In this document: positions 10,410 through 22,720 of the stretch, piece by piece
How positions within the stretch are numbered: the stretch's first letter is position 1
How the letters are laid out: each line of letters opens with the position of its first letter
Assembly: GCF_011745365.1 (NCBI RefSeq)
Contig: NW_024468910.1
Location: forward strand, 62,001 to 126,000
Reading direction: 5' to 3'
Length of the DNA stretch: 64,000 nt
DNA from: Cryphonectria parasitica EP155
Taxonomy: Eukaryota > Ascomycota > Sordariomycetes > Diaporthales > Cryphonectriaceae
Position numbers and translations under genes: made by a program
Notes under the pieces: generated by a model
What the model saw: only the letters and a program-made list of their open reading frames with translations
Databases searched by the model: none
What the model was told of the DNA's origin: nothing

Positions 10410-11105
10410 CTACCTCCGGCGGCCCTTTGAGAGCCAAGAGGAGGTCGCCAGCTTGCGCGCCTCAGCAGCGATATCCTCTGCATTAGAAAGAGGAGGCCTC
10501 GAACTAAGCAGAGGCCGTCGCCTAGCAGACGACGGAGTCCCCTGGTGGCCAGAGGGCTGCTGCGGCGGCGCTGGCGGGCTGGGCGTGCGCACAGGGATCG
10601 GGCAATCTGATAGAGACGATGACTCTCCATATGTGTCCTTCTCCTGGCCGGCCGCTGCCAGGTCATCGTTTCGTTCACTGGCAGCGCCGCCCGAGGGACC
10701 CACAGGACTGTTGCCCACACCACCAGCATAATCCATCTCCATCTCCATCTCCTCCGCCTGGCCCTGGCCCTCGGCCTCCTCCTTCTCCGCCGCCGCCTCC
10801 TCAACAGCTGGGGCTGACCCAACTTTTCCACGCGCCGTCAATATATCCCCCAGCTTCTCAGCCTGCTGAGCAGCGAGGCCATCGATCTGCTCAATGATGG
10901 CCTCGACCGAGAGCTAGGCTGGGGCTTGGCTCGCCGGCGCCAACGGTACGTGACGCTGAGGGGCCTGCGCCGGCCAGTGGCACAGCGACGCGCCTCCGTT
11001 GTAGTAGTTGGCGTAGGCTGCAGTCGCCGACTCAACAACCCCCTCCCAGATCACACACAGCCTCGCTACAGGCCGTTGCCATACGCACGCATTGGAAGAG
11101 GGCAT
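10410..11105 (-). pseudogene. Low-complexity acidic/Pro-Ser protein with an in-frame stop
   Basis: One frame is open on both sides of a single TAG at 10914-10916. The upstream part includes VWQRPVARLCVIWEGVVESA. The downstream part starts LSVEAIIEQIDGLAAQQAEK and continues through an EEMEMEMD acidic run and a Pro/Ser-rich tail to a stop after KGRRR. The nearest sensible Met is at 11105 (MPSSNACVWQRP). A longer Met at 11219 would add a His/Thr-rich N-terminus encoded by the TG-repeat at 11163-11207. The TAG could be a nonsense mutation, or the end of an intron with CCCCAGCCTAG as acceptor, but I could not find a matching donor. No family recognised. It is flanked by A-, G- and TG-runs like the genes at 25-30 kb. 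Confidence 0.4.
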
Positions 11106-11162
11106 GGTGGTGAAGAGGGAGGGGGGAAGAGGCATGGAGGAGGAGGGCAGGGCCTGGATAGA

Positions 11163-11207
11163 TATGTGTATGTGTTTGTGTGTATGTGTTTGTGTGTGTG
11201 TGTGTGG
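11163..11207 (+). repeat. TG-rich microsatellite
   Basis: An imperfect TATGTG/TTTGTG/TG array of about 45 bp. On the minus strand it reads as a His-Thr run at the possible N-terminus of the neighbouring low-complexity frame, which makes that start doubtful. The following 500 bases to 11704 hold no gene I can support. Confidence 0.8.
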
Positions 11208-11704
11208 GGGCGCGGGCATCGAGCTACGGCCATTGGTGGGCGCAAGAGCGGCAGCTGACGAAGAAGAGGATGCCTCAGGGGTTGACTTATTGATTGAAAT
11301 GGTAGCGCAGCTGGATTAATGATTTGAATACCGAGGTACCTGGTGATGGGTTGCGGACAGACTCATTAAAGCAGTTGTGAAGAGGGAAAGAGAGAGATGG
11401 AGGGGAGCAGGAGGCTAGCTGCGAGAAATACGCATTGCGATAAACATATACACGTACATGCACGCGTTGCCTAGCCAGCGCCGCCCCCCCTTCTTAGAGG
11501 CTGTAGGCCATACCCCAATACACCGTACCTCTGCTTGCTTCGTATTGCCAGCGCATCTATTCGCAGCGGGCTAGCAATACTTCGCTGTAGCTAGCGCACT
11601 GTAAATTGGTGCGCTAGCTAGCGCACTATTGCTGGGAGATTTCTTCGCAAGAAGACTGCCTAGGAGTGCTGATACGCTGCCTCCCCTCCTTCCATACCTA
11701 TTTA

Positions 11705-12790
11705 AGTCACAGGGGGTAACTTCCGGCCACCCCCCACTTCCGGCCACCCTGGCCGGCCACACCACACACACATATATATATATATATTGAATTTATTCAC
11801 TTTTCAGCCCTATTCACCTACTACAATGCAATCCTCTTCATCAGTAACTAATTCGACATCGCTCTCTTCATTCCTTCCTTCCTCTTCAGGCCTAGCCTCT
11901 TTTTGCGCTTTCTGTATCGCCTTAATGCCAGCAAACTTCGAATTCGGGCTGCGGTCAACCTTTCTTCTTTTCGTTGGCCTCGAAGCCTCAATTTCTGCTT
12001 TTAAAGCCTTATTTTCCTCCAGAGCCTTAGCCAAGGCCAGATGCCTCTCATCCCAAGCTTTTGTCATCTTTCTGAACAATTGCCGTTGTGCTGTTGTTGA
12101 CGCAAAGTGATTGTGGCTGTGCTGAAGCTGATGGTATAAATCTTTCGCTTTCCTCGGGGGCGAATATATATTTGGCTGGCTGTAGGAGGCTTGAGGGATT
12201 GAATTAGCCTTTTTCAATGCTTTTGAGGTTGGATTCGGCTGGGCCTGAGAGCGTTGTTCGGTGTTCTCGAGGAGAAGAGGGCTCAGAAGCGGCTTAGATG
12301 AACGAACTGGCCAAAGACCAGTTGCTTTCCATCCAGATATAATGTTTTGGCTAGAAAGGCCTTCCAGACGAGCTTGATAGTAGTTCTCAAGGAATAAACG
12401 TTTTCCTTGAATAGTACTATCCCCCCATTAGCTCAGAGCACTCAGCTTTCGCCTGTAAGCTCTCTTGAGAGAGGAAAAGACTCCAAGATCAAGAGGTTGA
12501 AGAACGTGAGAAGTATGAGGAGGCAAATAAAGTAATAAAATGTTGTTCTGAAAGCACTCCCACATAAATTCACTCGTTGTATGGCTGCCGTGGCCATCCA
12601 GATACTCAGACAGAGTACTAGGGGAAAGAGGAGTGTCCGAGACCGGAAGGTCGAGGCTTGGTGATGGATGCTGGTAGACTGAAGCGGCCAAGAAGTATTT
12701 CCCGAGAACTTCATGCTGACAGTCTGACGAGGCGCCGAAGAAACTCCCAACCAAAAAAAACCAAAACCGAAATAGATACAAGAAGTGAGG
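11705..12790 (-). mobile_element. Truncated Fot1/pogo-like DNA transposon
   Basis: Minus-strand frames encode the C-terminal half of a DDE_1 transposase. 12781-12428 contains a DGHGSHTT block (second catalytic Asp) and PPHTSHVLQPLDLGVFSSLK (third Asp). 12217-11810 contains the basic RPTKRRKVDRSPN segment and an acidic tail. The left end fits a TA dinucleotide (11703-11704) followed by AGTCACAGGGGG and a GGCCACCC-rich terminal region. Non-coding sequence near 11820-11870 is closely related to 45280-45330 in the element at 45165-47016, so the two are members of one family. No matching right inverted repeat is visible, and the HTH/CENP-B part is missing, so this copy is 5'-truncated near 12790. 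The frames are interrupted. Confidence 0.75.
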
Positions 12791-14315
12791 ATAGTTTTCC
12801 AGAGACGGCTTCGCCTCAGGACGTGTGATTCTCTAGGACGCAAACTTGCAATACAACGGGGCTTCCCGACCTCTAACCCCGGCATTATCTAGCCTATCTG
12901 GAGGCTATCGGAGAAAGGAAGGTCATGCTCGCCTGTGAAAGCTATCTATGTACATAAATAGACCTGCAGCGGGTCAGCAGATGTCTTGATCCCCACTACT
13001 ACGGAGGCCTTTAAGCTTACTTAAGTAGTCAGCTGGTTAATCTTAACAAAGCTGATTTATATATGCAGAATTGCTTGTTGCGAGATAAATACCCAGGTTC
13101 TGATATATTGTGTCACCTGTACTTGTATACTCAAGCCCTAGGAGGTAATAATGTTTCTTTTCTTTTTGTCTTTTTTTTTCTGTAAAAGAAAGAAACCTCA
13201 ACCCCAAATGCTTCTGTTGATTTGAACCTAAAGTCTATACATGGTGGCTGGGCTTTCGGCATGTACCAGCCCAGATGTATTGTTTCTGGAACCTGAAAAC
13301 ACCCTGTCTGAAAGCAATTAATAGTTTACTGAAGATCAAATTACAAAGAGAAGAAAAACTAATATATCAAAGCTAGCAATAGCTCATTGTCTTTTTCTTG
13401 TATTGAAAGAGGAAAGATTTGCAACCGAAATACCTTGTACTTACATATATTCAAGATTATTTTATAATAAATTGTCCTTCTTTAACTTATAATGTAGTTT
13501 TTTCTTGCTCTAGCATACTAATCTTACAAGAAAGCTTCGCATTTTAGTCAAACTAAGCGAGTTCAAGGGCGGCTTGAGGAACTGGAAGCACCAAATTCTC
13601 CACTACTACCTACGTTTGAAGAATGTCAGCCATTTTTGGAACCGAGAAATTGAATTGTGCGGATATTGAGTCAAAGATGGAGCTGCAGTGCGGCTGAACA
13701 GGGTGAGCGGAAAGGAGGTGTCGTGGTTTGGTTCTTACAAGTAGTTCAGCTTTGCAACTTTCAGCTGCAGGTACTTCTCATTCATTTATTGGTTGCTATA
13801 CGATACAACCTGTCTGATCTGCAGCCTCAGCCCTCTGTGAGCAGCTGCAGCAGTTCGATAAAACGCCACCGGGTGTCCAGGGAAGCCGTATTCCCGAGCT
13901 GCCAGCCCTTGAATTGGCTTGCTCTGCAGAAGCACCGGAGAAATGATGCATGCTGATCATGAACAACCAATACCATGAGAATAAGCTTCGTCCGACTCCA
14001 CTTGTCAGCTTCGTTCCTCTCTTTTTAATGTTGCATTTGTTCCACAAACGCGCCGTATTCAACTCTCTGCAACTCGCCAATTGCTTTTTCTTTCTACTTT
14101 GGGACTTTATTGATCCAATTCAGGCTCCGTGGCGTTCCATTCAGCTTGCACCATGGCACTGAATGACGACTCCGCTCATGACCAGGCTGGCCGAGCCATG
14201 ATTCTTAAAGCGGAGGCCTGGCTCTGGAATTGCGTGACTGAACAAGCTTTGTCCTTGCCGACCCGCGCAACTTAACAAATACGCTCTGACAATCGATCAG
14301 TACACGCGAAGCAGA
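12791..14315. other. Intergenic, upstream region of the large CorA-like gene
   Basis: No conserved coding frame was recognised. The 12.9-13.5 kb part is AT-rich with many TA steps. From about 13.6 kb composition rises and pyrimidine-rich patches appear, which is compatible with a promoter and 5' leader of the gene starting at 14316. Upstream short exons cannot be excluded. Confidence 0.4.
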
Positions 14316-17300
14316 ATGGCCTCCAGTAGCATGTCCCAAGCAGTTCCCTGGGATGATGACACAGAGGGCAAAAAGCTGGAAATAAGGGACTCTTTGGAAA
14401 GCGAGGGCTCAGGATCTTGGGAGATTTTCTCTCCAAAAGACGAGCATTGTGGCATTTGGCATTCGTCTCCGAACAAAGAGAGGCATGCCTCGTTTGGCGA
14501 TAAGGGAACCACAGCCAGCACCACTTGCTATGGAGACCTCATCCAGACGAGCCAATTTCTTGGTGCCGGTCACTCCGGAATGTTCACAATTGATCAGAAG
14601 TCCACATCGGAACCGTAAGCTCTATTGTTTAACTCGAAACGATCATTTCTGTTAACCAATTTACTAGATGTTACGTCGAAAGCAGAGCTCGGGACTTGCA
14701 TTCTAATTCCACTGACCCAGGCAGCGATTTTTCATTCGGACTCGAGGTACCAGACGACCTTTGCCCTGATCAGGAGATACCGCCCGAAGTAAATTGGGTG
14801 CATTGGAGATGGCCAAGGTACGAATATGATACTCGTTTGCCCGGTGTCAAAGCGTGCTTTCAGTATATGGTGCATGAAGGAGTGGTGCTACAGCAGTTCA
14901 CTGTAACGAACACCGGCGATAATCCTGTGACCATAGGTAGATTGGGATTCAGGTCAGACTTGCAGATACGGGACCTCGACTTTGTGGACGGCTTGTACCT
15001 GTTCAATTTCGACACGGCTGGCATGTTCGAAGTGCCCGGCCCGCTTGGCCATGGATATGTACATGTGAACATCTTGAACCCTAGCCCCATCACGAGTGAG
15101 AAGGAAGACGACCAGCAGGCAAACAGTGACCCTCAGCCAAACCAGCCACCAGAGCGGACCAGTTTGGGGGTTACATCTACATTGCAGGACCAACCTCAAA
15201 CAGACGAGTCTCAGGAGGCGCAAGGTATTTCAGTCGCCAGCCAACCCCATGCCGTCGCGTGTGTAATCACGGTATACATGGACGGCAAAGCGATAGAGAC
15301 ACGAGAGGATAATTACCCTACGTCACATGAGCTGCAAGGTAGAAATGCCAGGTCGGGCAGCAACACACTCCAGATCGTCGTCGCATACAAACTGCTCCTT
15401 CTCCGGCAGCCCAAGAGCGACGGGAGAAATTTCGTGATTTCTGCCGAGGCTGCAAACATCAACCATTGGTTGCAAGAAGAGCGAAATTTGTTTTGGAGAG
15501 AGCATGATAACACCCACTTGTGTGCTGCAGGCCTCTCGATGATCAGCATCGAAGAGACCGACACGGATGTGACCGAGGCCGGACAGCAAGATGCAGCCAG
15601 TCTGACCAGCGAGGGATTCAAAGGCGGTCAGATTACCGACTCCCCTACAGGCGCACCAAATGTTTTCCTCGCCAGCCAAGGTCAATCAGATTCCAAGCTG
15701 CAGAGCCCGAGGAACCATCTTGAGTATTTTGCATGGCGGCACTTGGAACATATTCTGTCTGTCTGCGCTGTCCCACTGTCAACACCTGGCCTCATCGGAG
15801 AGAAACCTCGAGCTCCTTCCGATGCAATAGCCTTAACATGCGGCGACATGTCTGGCCATCGGGTCAACACTCCAGCTAGCTTGTGAGTTCCAAAGGCCTC
15901 AAGCCTCCCGCAACCCCTGTGCTGACTCGATGTCGGGAAGCTTTGCCTTCCGATTCCTGGTTGATGTAGCACGCCGATTGAAGAAGTGCCAGACGAAGAC
16001 CGAATATATGACTTCGCTTGAAGAGCGAATCAAAACGACCTGCGGCGGCCATATCACATGGCTCCAGCAGCTTCGGGAAGCCGAGCGGCACAAGGCGGAA
16101 AAGGGCAATTTCTTGCAGACAGGTTGCTTCTCAGCAAATTATTGGGTGACAGGCGAGGTCATGCCCGAGAGCAGCCACAGTTGGCTGCCGCCGAATGCTA
16201 TAACAGACACGGCGTTACAAATTCTGAAGGTCGCCGAATACATGAAACTCGGTCCGCAAGGCGACGCAAAGGATAAGGCGGAACAAATCATAAACGATGT
16301 CTACTTACCGTGGCTTGTCGAACTCGACCGGCTGGACATACGAAAGGCCTTCGCTTGGCCTCACGCGGGGGTGGAGGGAATCAACACGTTCCGCCTGGAT
16401 GACCACTTCTGGATCTGGAAGGCATTGAAGTTTCTGGATGACAGAGCAAAAAAAGTTCAACCATCATTGAGACTTCGAGATGATGCCGCAAGGGAAAAAG
16501 AAGCGAAACGACTTAAGAAACATCATCCGTGGTTAGAACGCCTGCGTCTCACTGGCGAAAAAAGCATGGTTGAAGCCGCCAAGAAGTTCGCGGCAATTGC
16601 AAAACGGCTCGCACCCAGCAATGTCCAGCGTGGGATACTACAGCGATTTACGACCGAGAACGACGTGTCAAGAAGGAGAATGTTAGCTGTAACCCGATCC
16701 GCGAGGGAGACGAGGTTCTTGTTTCACGCTCGCGATACGGCGCTTTTCTATGGCGAAGACTCTCACTTCTTTCCTCCAATCTCATTCGACCAGCTCTGGG
16801 CAAACACGATTGAGACGCAGCCTTACCACGAAGACAACCAGGATGTCGTCTGGGACAACGCTCTTCGCTATGCCTTGGGCATTGTTATGGGCACTCGCGG
16901 GCACACCCTCAACAAAGACACTGCAGCTCGCCTGGTTCAAAAGTGTGTGAGCATACTGATTGGCGCCGGCGACCACGACGCATTCTTTCCCGGAGAGCTG
17001 AAGGAAGGGGGAAGGGAGCCAGCGATTTTCTACGGCGAGGAATATAGGGACTTTTTCTACCACGCTGGTTTCGAAATCAACCATGTCCTCCTATCTAATG
17101 CTAGGAAGATTGACGAAATTTTCCAAGAGGTGGACGAGACGCAACCCGGCAATTCAGAGCAGGCCAAGTCATCGAGTCCATCCAGCAGCACAGAGGAAGA
17201 ATGCCGCCGGCTCATACAGTCAACATTGGCTGAGATGCTTGGCGTATCCTCACAGCAGCGGTTCGACCGTGTGCTGCAGGCGATCGACACGACCCCTCGT

Positions 17301-19266
17301 GTCCTCAACAACGCACGGAGCCTACTAATGAAGAAGTCCCTCCCATTCACCAATGTCATCTACGCAAGCAACGTCAACTCCATCGAGGAAGAGTGGCTTT
17401 ACAACTATCCTGACTTCCTTTCTGGCAGCGAGATTGACAATGAGGACGTCGAATCTCGGTTGGGTCGTGAAAGATCTAGCAGCGAGTCTGCAAAGACTAC
17501 CATTGCCAGAGCAATCTCAAAGGCGGACCCACAGATCAGCAGAGGGAGTAAGGCGATTCCTACTCTCAAGACGATACTTGATTCCCTGCGGGGGCGTCAC
17601 CTATCATTTTGTGTCTTCGATTGTAAGAAGCAGAAAGGTCTTGGCAGAAGACAGAAGAAACAGGAGCGAGACAGGAGATATCTGGTGAGCGACAACCAAG
17701 GACTTCTTAATCTTCTCAAAGCTCCTAGGACGGCGGAGCTTGCTAAAAAGAGGTTCATATGGCTCCCCTATGCCGACTCCGGGACAGCTCTTGCTTGTTG
17801 GACAGCCAGCCCTGAGCGGGAGAGTCACGCGATTTCCCTGTTTTTCGACCGCCACGCCAGGTATGAGGGGAATGTCTGGGACGACACCAGTATTCTTCTC
17901 AACGAGTGGCAGACCGAGCTTCATTTCAGTTTCTACGTCCTCGTTGAAAAGCAGGACACGTGCGGCGATACTGAGTTACTGGTCAAGGCCGATAGGCCGT
18001 TCCCTGGGCGTGCTGGGAAGCTTCTCCAACGTGCGTCGATATCCTTTCGCTTTGATGGAGACTTCTTTGACCGCTACTGGACTTGTCACTTCATCGAGCA
18101 CGTGCCTGGCGAAGAGGATTCAGACCAAGACCTCCCCTTCCCACCTGGTAGCGAGAAGGAGCTGGATTCCTCTGACAGATCCAGCAACAATAATGAGCAA
18201 AAGAAATGGTGGCAAAGAAGGGTTTTAGAGCCTTACCTGCTCAACCGAGCCCTGGACAAGATTGCTCACGCGTCATGCTTATTCTTAGACGAAGTAAGGA
18301 AGAGTCTGAGCCTAGACCACAATGGTCTATCACTCACCACACTTGGTAGTAAGAGAGATGTGCTGTCTATGAAGCGCTGGCAGCAATTCGAACATGCTCT
18401 GCAGAGCATGGAGGATGACCTGACATCGACCCTTTCTACAGTACAGAAATGGAATAGCAGAGAGAAGGACCGCGGAGAAGAGAACCCAAGATGGACGCGA
18501 AATGACGAGAAGAAATATCGAGCAGCGATCAAGAAGTTATGCAATGCGACAAGAGACAAAACCGATACCCTGAACATCCGCCGGGCCGACATCCGAAGGC
18601 TGAAGGAAGCCCTGACTGCAAGACGATCTGGAGCTTCATCAGAACGAAAACGTCCGCTACTTCACATACGCTACGGTGATCTTCCTACCCCTCGGGTTTG
18701 CAGCTAGCTTTTACAGCATGAATGGCGCTCCGGATCACACCACCATCGTGTCACTGGTTGTCTTCGCCTTTGCCGCCTTCGCAGTAACCGTCGCTGTCCT
18801 GCTCAGTAGCCGGATAGTGTTCAAGGTCTTTACCCACGACGTAGAGCCCAAGCTTTCTAAGGCTGCCAGCAGTATGGATGGAATGATAAGAGATGTTGCT
18901 CGCAATGTGCAGCACATAAGGGGTGGAGGCGTCGTGGATTTCTTCCTGGAGTTTTCGGCCCGCAGGGTGGTTTGTGCGGTGATGGCTTTGCGAGGGGACA
19001 AGCTATCCGCTCAGGCCGCATTAAATGTCCTAGCAGGAGTCTTCCTGACTCCGGTTCTAGGGTTGTCATGGCTGGTGAAAGCGCTGCTTGTTAACATTTT
19101 TGATATACTCGAGGCTTGCAGTAAGTTCATTCATGACTTCCAACTGTCGTCGCGAATCGCTGATCTCGTCACTAAGCAGGAATTGACACGCGGAACTGGC
19201 AACCAGTGTTCCCATCTGATGCCCAAACGGAGCCGAGGCCACACACCACCCAAGATCAGTATCTGA
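14316..19266 (+). CDS. Giant CorA-like membrane-anchored protein, one frameshift
   Basis: Exons are 14316-14614, 14668-15882 and 15941 onward. Introns are 53 nt (GTAAGC, GTTAACC branch, TACTAG) and 58 nt (GTGAGT, GCTGACTCG branch, GGGAAG), and both joins keep frame. The N-terminus (QAVPWDDDTEGKKLEI, SWEIFSPKDEHCGIWHSS) matches a family of very large uncharacterised ascomycete proteins. The frame would close at 18707, about 1,426 residues. Skipping the single A at 18615 instead continues as LLQDDLELHQNENVRYF into a first membrane helix (YATVIFLPLGFAASFYSMNG) and a second (IVSLVVFAFAAFAVTVAVLL), the C-terminal arrangement of CorA-type channels. A third hydrophobic stretch near 19020-19110 follows, and the stop is at 19266, giving about 1,612 codons. 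The canonical Gly-Met-Asn is replaced by Ser-Met-Asn. The frameshift could be a sequencing error or true inactivation. Confidence 0.75.
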
Positions 19267-20211
19267 TTGACGAGATCTTGGAAATCCCGCAAATCATGAG
19301 GCCTTTTAAGAGATAGGGAGAGGACGGTTCGGTGGGAAGCGAGCGAGCGGTATGAGGAACGGATGACGGATTGAAATTTAGAGAACACCTAAATTCTAGT
19401 CAACCAAGTCACTCTCCACTTTTGCTTGCCGCTTGAGGTTTTCCTCCCTCCTACTACCTTGGCTTCACATCTGTAGACTGACGTCTATGCTGTGGTTTGA
19501 GGCAACAGGAACACAAATGATATCCCGAGTTGCTCCGCAGGCTTTTGTCTGCAAAATTACGACCAGACATAACCTTTCTTCCTTTATTGTGTTCAGTGCA
19601 TTTTAGAAAGTGTCATCGCTTCCAGCAAATTTGCCGGTCTGTGGCAGAGGCTATAGAAGTCCTCATTGCTGAGGGGACGCAGGGCCTTCAGCGAACTAAG
19701 GCTCTATTTGTGTGCATAAGGGTTCAGAAAGGTTAATACAATAACTCTCAATTCTTGTTACTGAAATCTCATCTTCCCTACCGGGTGATAAGCCTTGGTA
19801 TCTGGTCCGCGTTCTGGCGATGCTCGCAGGCGTACACTAATATTCAAAGTCATCAGCAGCCGCAAACACGTCCATTTTAGTATCAATCTTAAATACACAA
19901 GCCTTGAAAATGTCAATTGCCTCCCAATAAGCTTCGACAATAACCTCTCCTCAGAAATGAACAGCATAAGGGGCCATCTAGTGTCAGAGAACATATAAGA
20001 CGAATGTACGAAGGTTATGAGGAGATGAAGCAGCACGACCAGGAACATTCTGTCTGAACAAGAAGTGTCTACACACGGGCCTAATCTATCCACTCAGAAA
20101 TTGGCATTCTCGACATCGTCAAGACCACAAGTATGGATAGACTTCCATGCTGAGATACATGCACAACCTACCTTTTTAAGTAGTCTGCAAAAATACTTAC
20201 AATAATACTCT
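19267..20211. other. Intergenic region
   Basis: Converging or tail-side sequence between the CorA-like gene and the aldehyde dehydrogenase relic. I see no conserved frame, RNA gene or repeat in it. Confidence 0.5.
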
Positions 20212-21709
20212 TTATGCCTTGTTGGTCCAGAAGCCCTGCGGGTTACACCATCCCTTGAGTCCAACAACCCCCCAGTCCATCCCAATACCACTGGCCTTGT
20301 GTCCACCAAAGGGCATGTTGGGTGCCACCTGGAAATGGCCGTTCACCCAGACACTACCAGCCTCCAGGGCATCAGCAATCTTGGTAGCTCTCTCGACACT
20401 GCTGCTCCAGACCGAGGCACCCAGTCCTACCTCGACAGCATTGACGCGATGGATCACATCCTCCTCCTCTGTCCAGCGCATAAGGGGGAGGATGGGGCTA
20501 AAAGGCTCCTCCCTTACAATGCATGACTCATCACTAGGATTGTCGATAAGGGTTAGCGGAAACAAGAGGCCCTTGGTCTTGATGGCTGCCTTCTCCTTGA
20601 GGCCTCCGAGGGCTACCCTCCACTTCTGCAACTCGGCCTCCTCAAAGAACTCCTTGACCTTGCCATACTGCATTGCGTTCTGTTTGAAAAGGGAAGAGAA
20701 GGTTTTAGCTTTTTCTTAGCACTCTAGAATTCTCTGAGCAGAACAAAAGGGGCGGGGAAGTGTGGGGGAAAAAAAAAATATATATCTGAATAGGACCGAT
20801 GACCGTCTTTGGATCCGTAGCCGCCCCATATAGCATATTCTCCCGGATAAATGTGATTATAGCGGCGAGGAATGCATCGTAGATCTTATCATGCACATAG
20901 ACCCGTTTGATGTTCATACAGATCTGGCCTGAACAGAGGAATGCCAGCGAAGAGACCTAATAATGAACAGAGAACGCATCAGCCGTGATCGGTTTACTTA
21001 AGCCACTCACTCAAGCAAGGTAGGGAAAGGACGTGTTTCTTCTTCTCTAGTCCGTGTTAAAACTCACCGCCGGCACAACCTTGGCGAGGTCGGCATCATC
21101 GCAGACGACAGCCGCATCATTTCCCCCCAGCTCCAGCGTAACCCTCTTCAGCGTGCGGCTGCAGACCTCGGCGACTCTCCTGCCCGTCGGTATACTGCCT
21201 GTAAAGCTGACCTTTGCGATGTCCAGGTTGCTCCGTCAACAGCGGACCGAGGCTCTTATCGCCGTTGAGCACCTGTACGAGGACCATGACTATCTCTAGG
21301 CTGGCGTTCTGCACGGCCTTGCCCGTCTCGGTGACGTCCAGGTCCCGGATGCCGTCGTGGTTCGCCTCGATGGCGTCGGCCAGCCGGAGGAGGTACGTGC
21401 TGCGCTTATCCTAGGAGAGGGAGCGCCACGCGGGGTAGGCTGCCTTGGCGGCCGCTACGGCTCGGTCGACGTCTGGCTTGCCGGACAGGGGGACCTCGGG
21501 CAGGGCCTCCTCTGTGGAGGAGTCCACGCCGTGGCAGGTCTGCGGCGTGGAGGCGAGCTCATTGTCGATGAGGTTGTAGTAAGGCGCCCTGCACATCCAT
21601 TATGAAGCATTCAGGTTAGCCAGTCAACGGAAAAGTGTCGAGACAAAATATTCATCATCACAAGAGACAGGCCGCTATTACATACCGTAAAGTCAATCTT
21701 GTAGGCCAT
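20212..21709 (-). pseudogene. Aldehyde dehydrogenase pseudogene
   Basis: NAD(P)-dependent aldehyde dehydrogenases oxidise aldehydes to acids. The gene starts MAYKIDFT at 21709 and is followed by an intron (donor GTATGT). Recognisable blocks are DRAVAAAKAAYPAWRS, the glycine-rich SFTGSIPTGRRVAEV, the catalytic-Glu motif LELGGNDAAVV, the catalytic-Cys motif SGQICMNIKRVYVHD and the C-terminal NMPFGGHKASGIG. Damage is clear. A TAG at 21411-21413 sits where Gln is expected. Most of the N-terminal NAD-binding fold, including the PWNFP region, is missing after KAVQNASLEI. The frame shifts between LLTEQ and DIAKVSFTG. An intron donor near 20780 has decayed from GTATAT to ATATAT. The C-terminal 150 residues remain open. 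It is not expected to be active. Confidence 0.9.
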
Positions 21710-22720
21710 GACGGTGAAGGGACGAGGAGGCAAAAAGCGAGAAGAGGGGAAGAGCCGGGAACAGGAGCCGTGCAGACGAGGGGGAAGGTCACGACGCAAC
21801 ATGAAGGGGAGGCTACTATGGTATTTACTTTAAGTACTGTCCCGGCCAAGACGGTGAAGCACCTGTAGTGAAGGCTTAGTTTTTCCCCTACACGTAAACG
21901 GACATTATTCCATGCGCGCGGTGAGCCAACGGGCCGGGGCTCACCAATCACGGCTGTGCATTGGGAGGCACTCGCAGTAGAGCGATGCAGGCTGAAGTGT
22001 TGCATCTACATTAGTCTGCTGCTTGGCCAGGCGATGACTTACCGAGACGGGCAAGAATTGCTGGCCTCGAATACTCCTAGGTTGCACGAGATGAGGGTCA
22101 AGAGAGAAGATCAGTTTTCCCCTCCTCAGCGTGGCCCACATATCCAGCCGCCCCAGCAGGCTCCTGAAACTGCCTCATGCAACGTTGATCAGTACACAAG
22201 CCATCCATCTAGCGAGATTGTAGTATATCATCCATTCATTACTTGCTTCTCGAAGATTAAATAACCTTGTATATGTTTTATCTCCACGCTTTAAAAGTAT
22301 CTATGAAATCAGATTCGATAGCGGCTGCTGCGCTTACATATAAGCACGGATGAACGCAGGGTAAGATCTGAGAAAGCCAAAGACCTCTCCACCTGCATGG
22401 TGCAAAGTAATTACCTTTTCTTTTCCCGGACAATGGCCAATGGCCTTTTTTCTCTTCTTTTCTTTTTCTTTCTTTGGCTGCATTCAACATCGTTCAATAA
22501 TGGAATCCACCACTGGTACTGTATACTTGAGTGCTCTCTGCCGAGGAGGGTTGCCAGAACAGCGACGAGATGACCAAGGACAGATGGCCGCATGGCAGCC
22601 AGCTGCCGTGAATGGAGGCCACCAGGCTCTTGGTAGGCTTCAAATGTATGGAATTGTATACAGATCTGAGAAGTGATCACGAGGAGGCCGGGGCAGGCTA
22701 AGTGATGACGAGACCTTCCT
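21710..22720. other. Intergenic region between two pseudogenes
   Basis: No supportable coding frame. A CT/TTTC-rich tract lies around 22437-22475. Sequence just right of 21710 would be the old promoter of the aldehyde dehydrogenase relic. Confidence 0.5.

Noticed and set aside
10217..10831. Arg-rich frame on the minus strand and its plus-strand mirror at 10255-10731
   Set aside because: Composition artefacts opposite or beside the acidic Pro/Ser-rich frame. They contain poly-Phe/Lys from the A-run.
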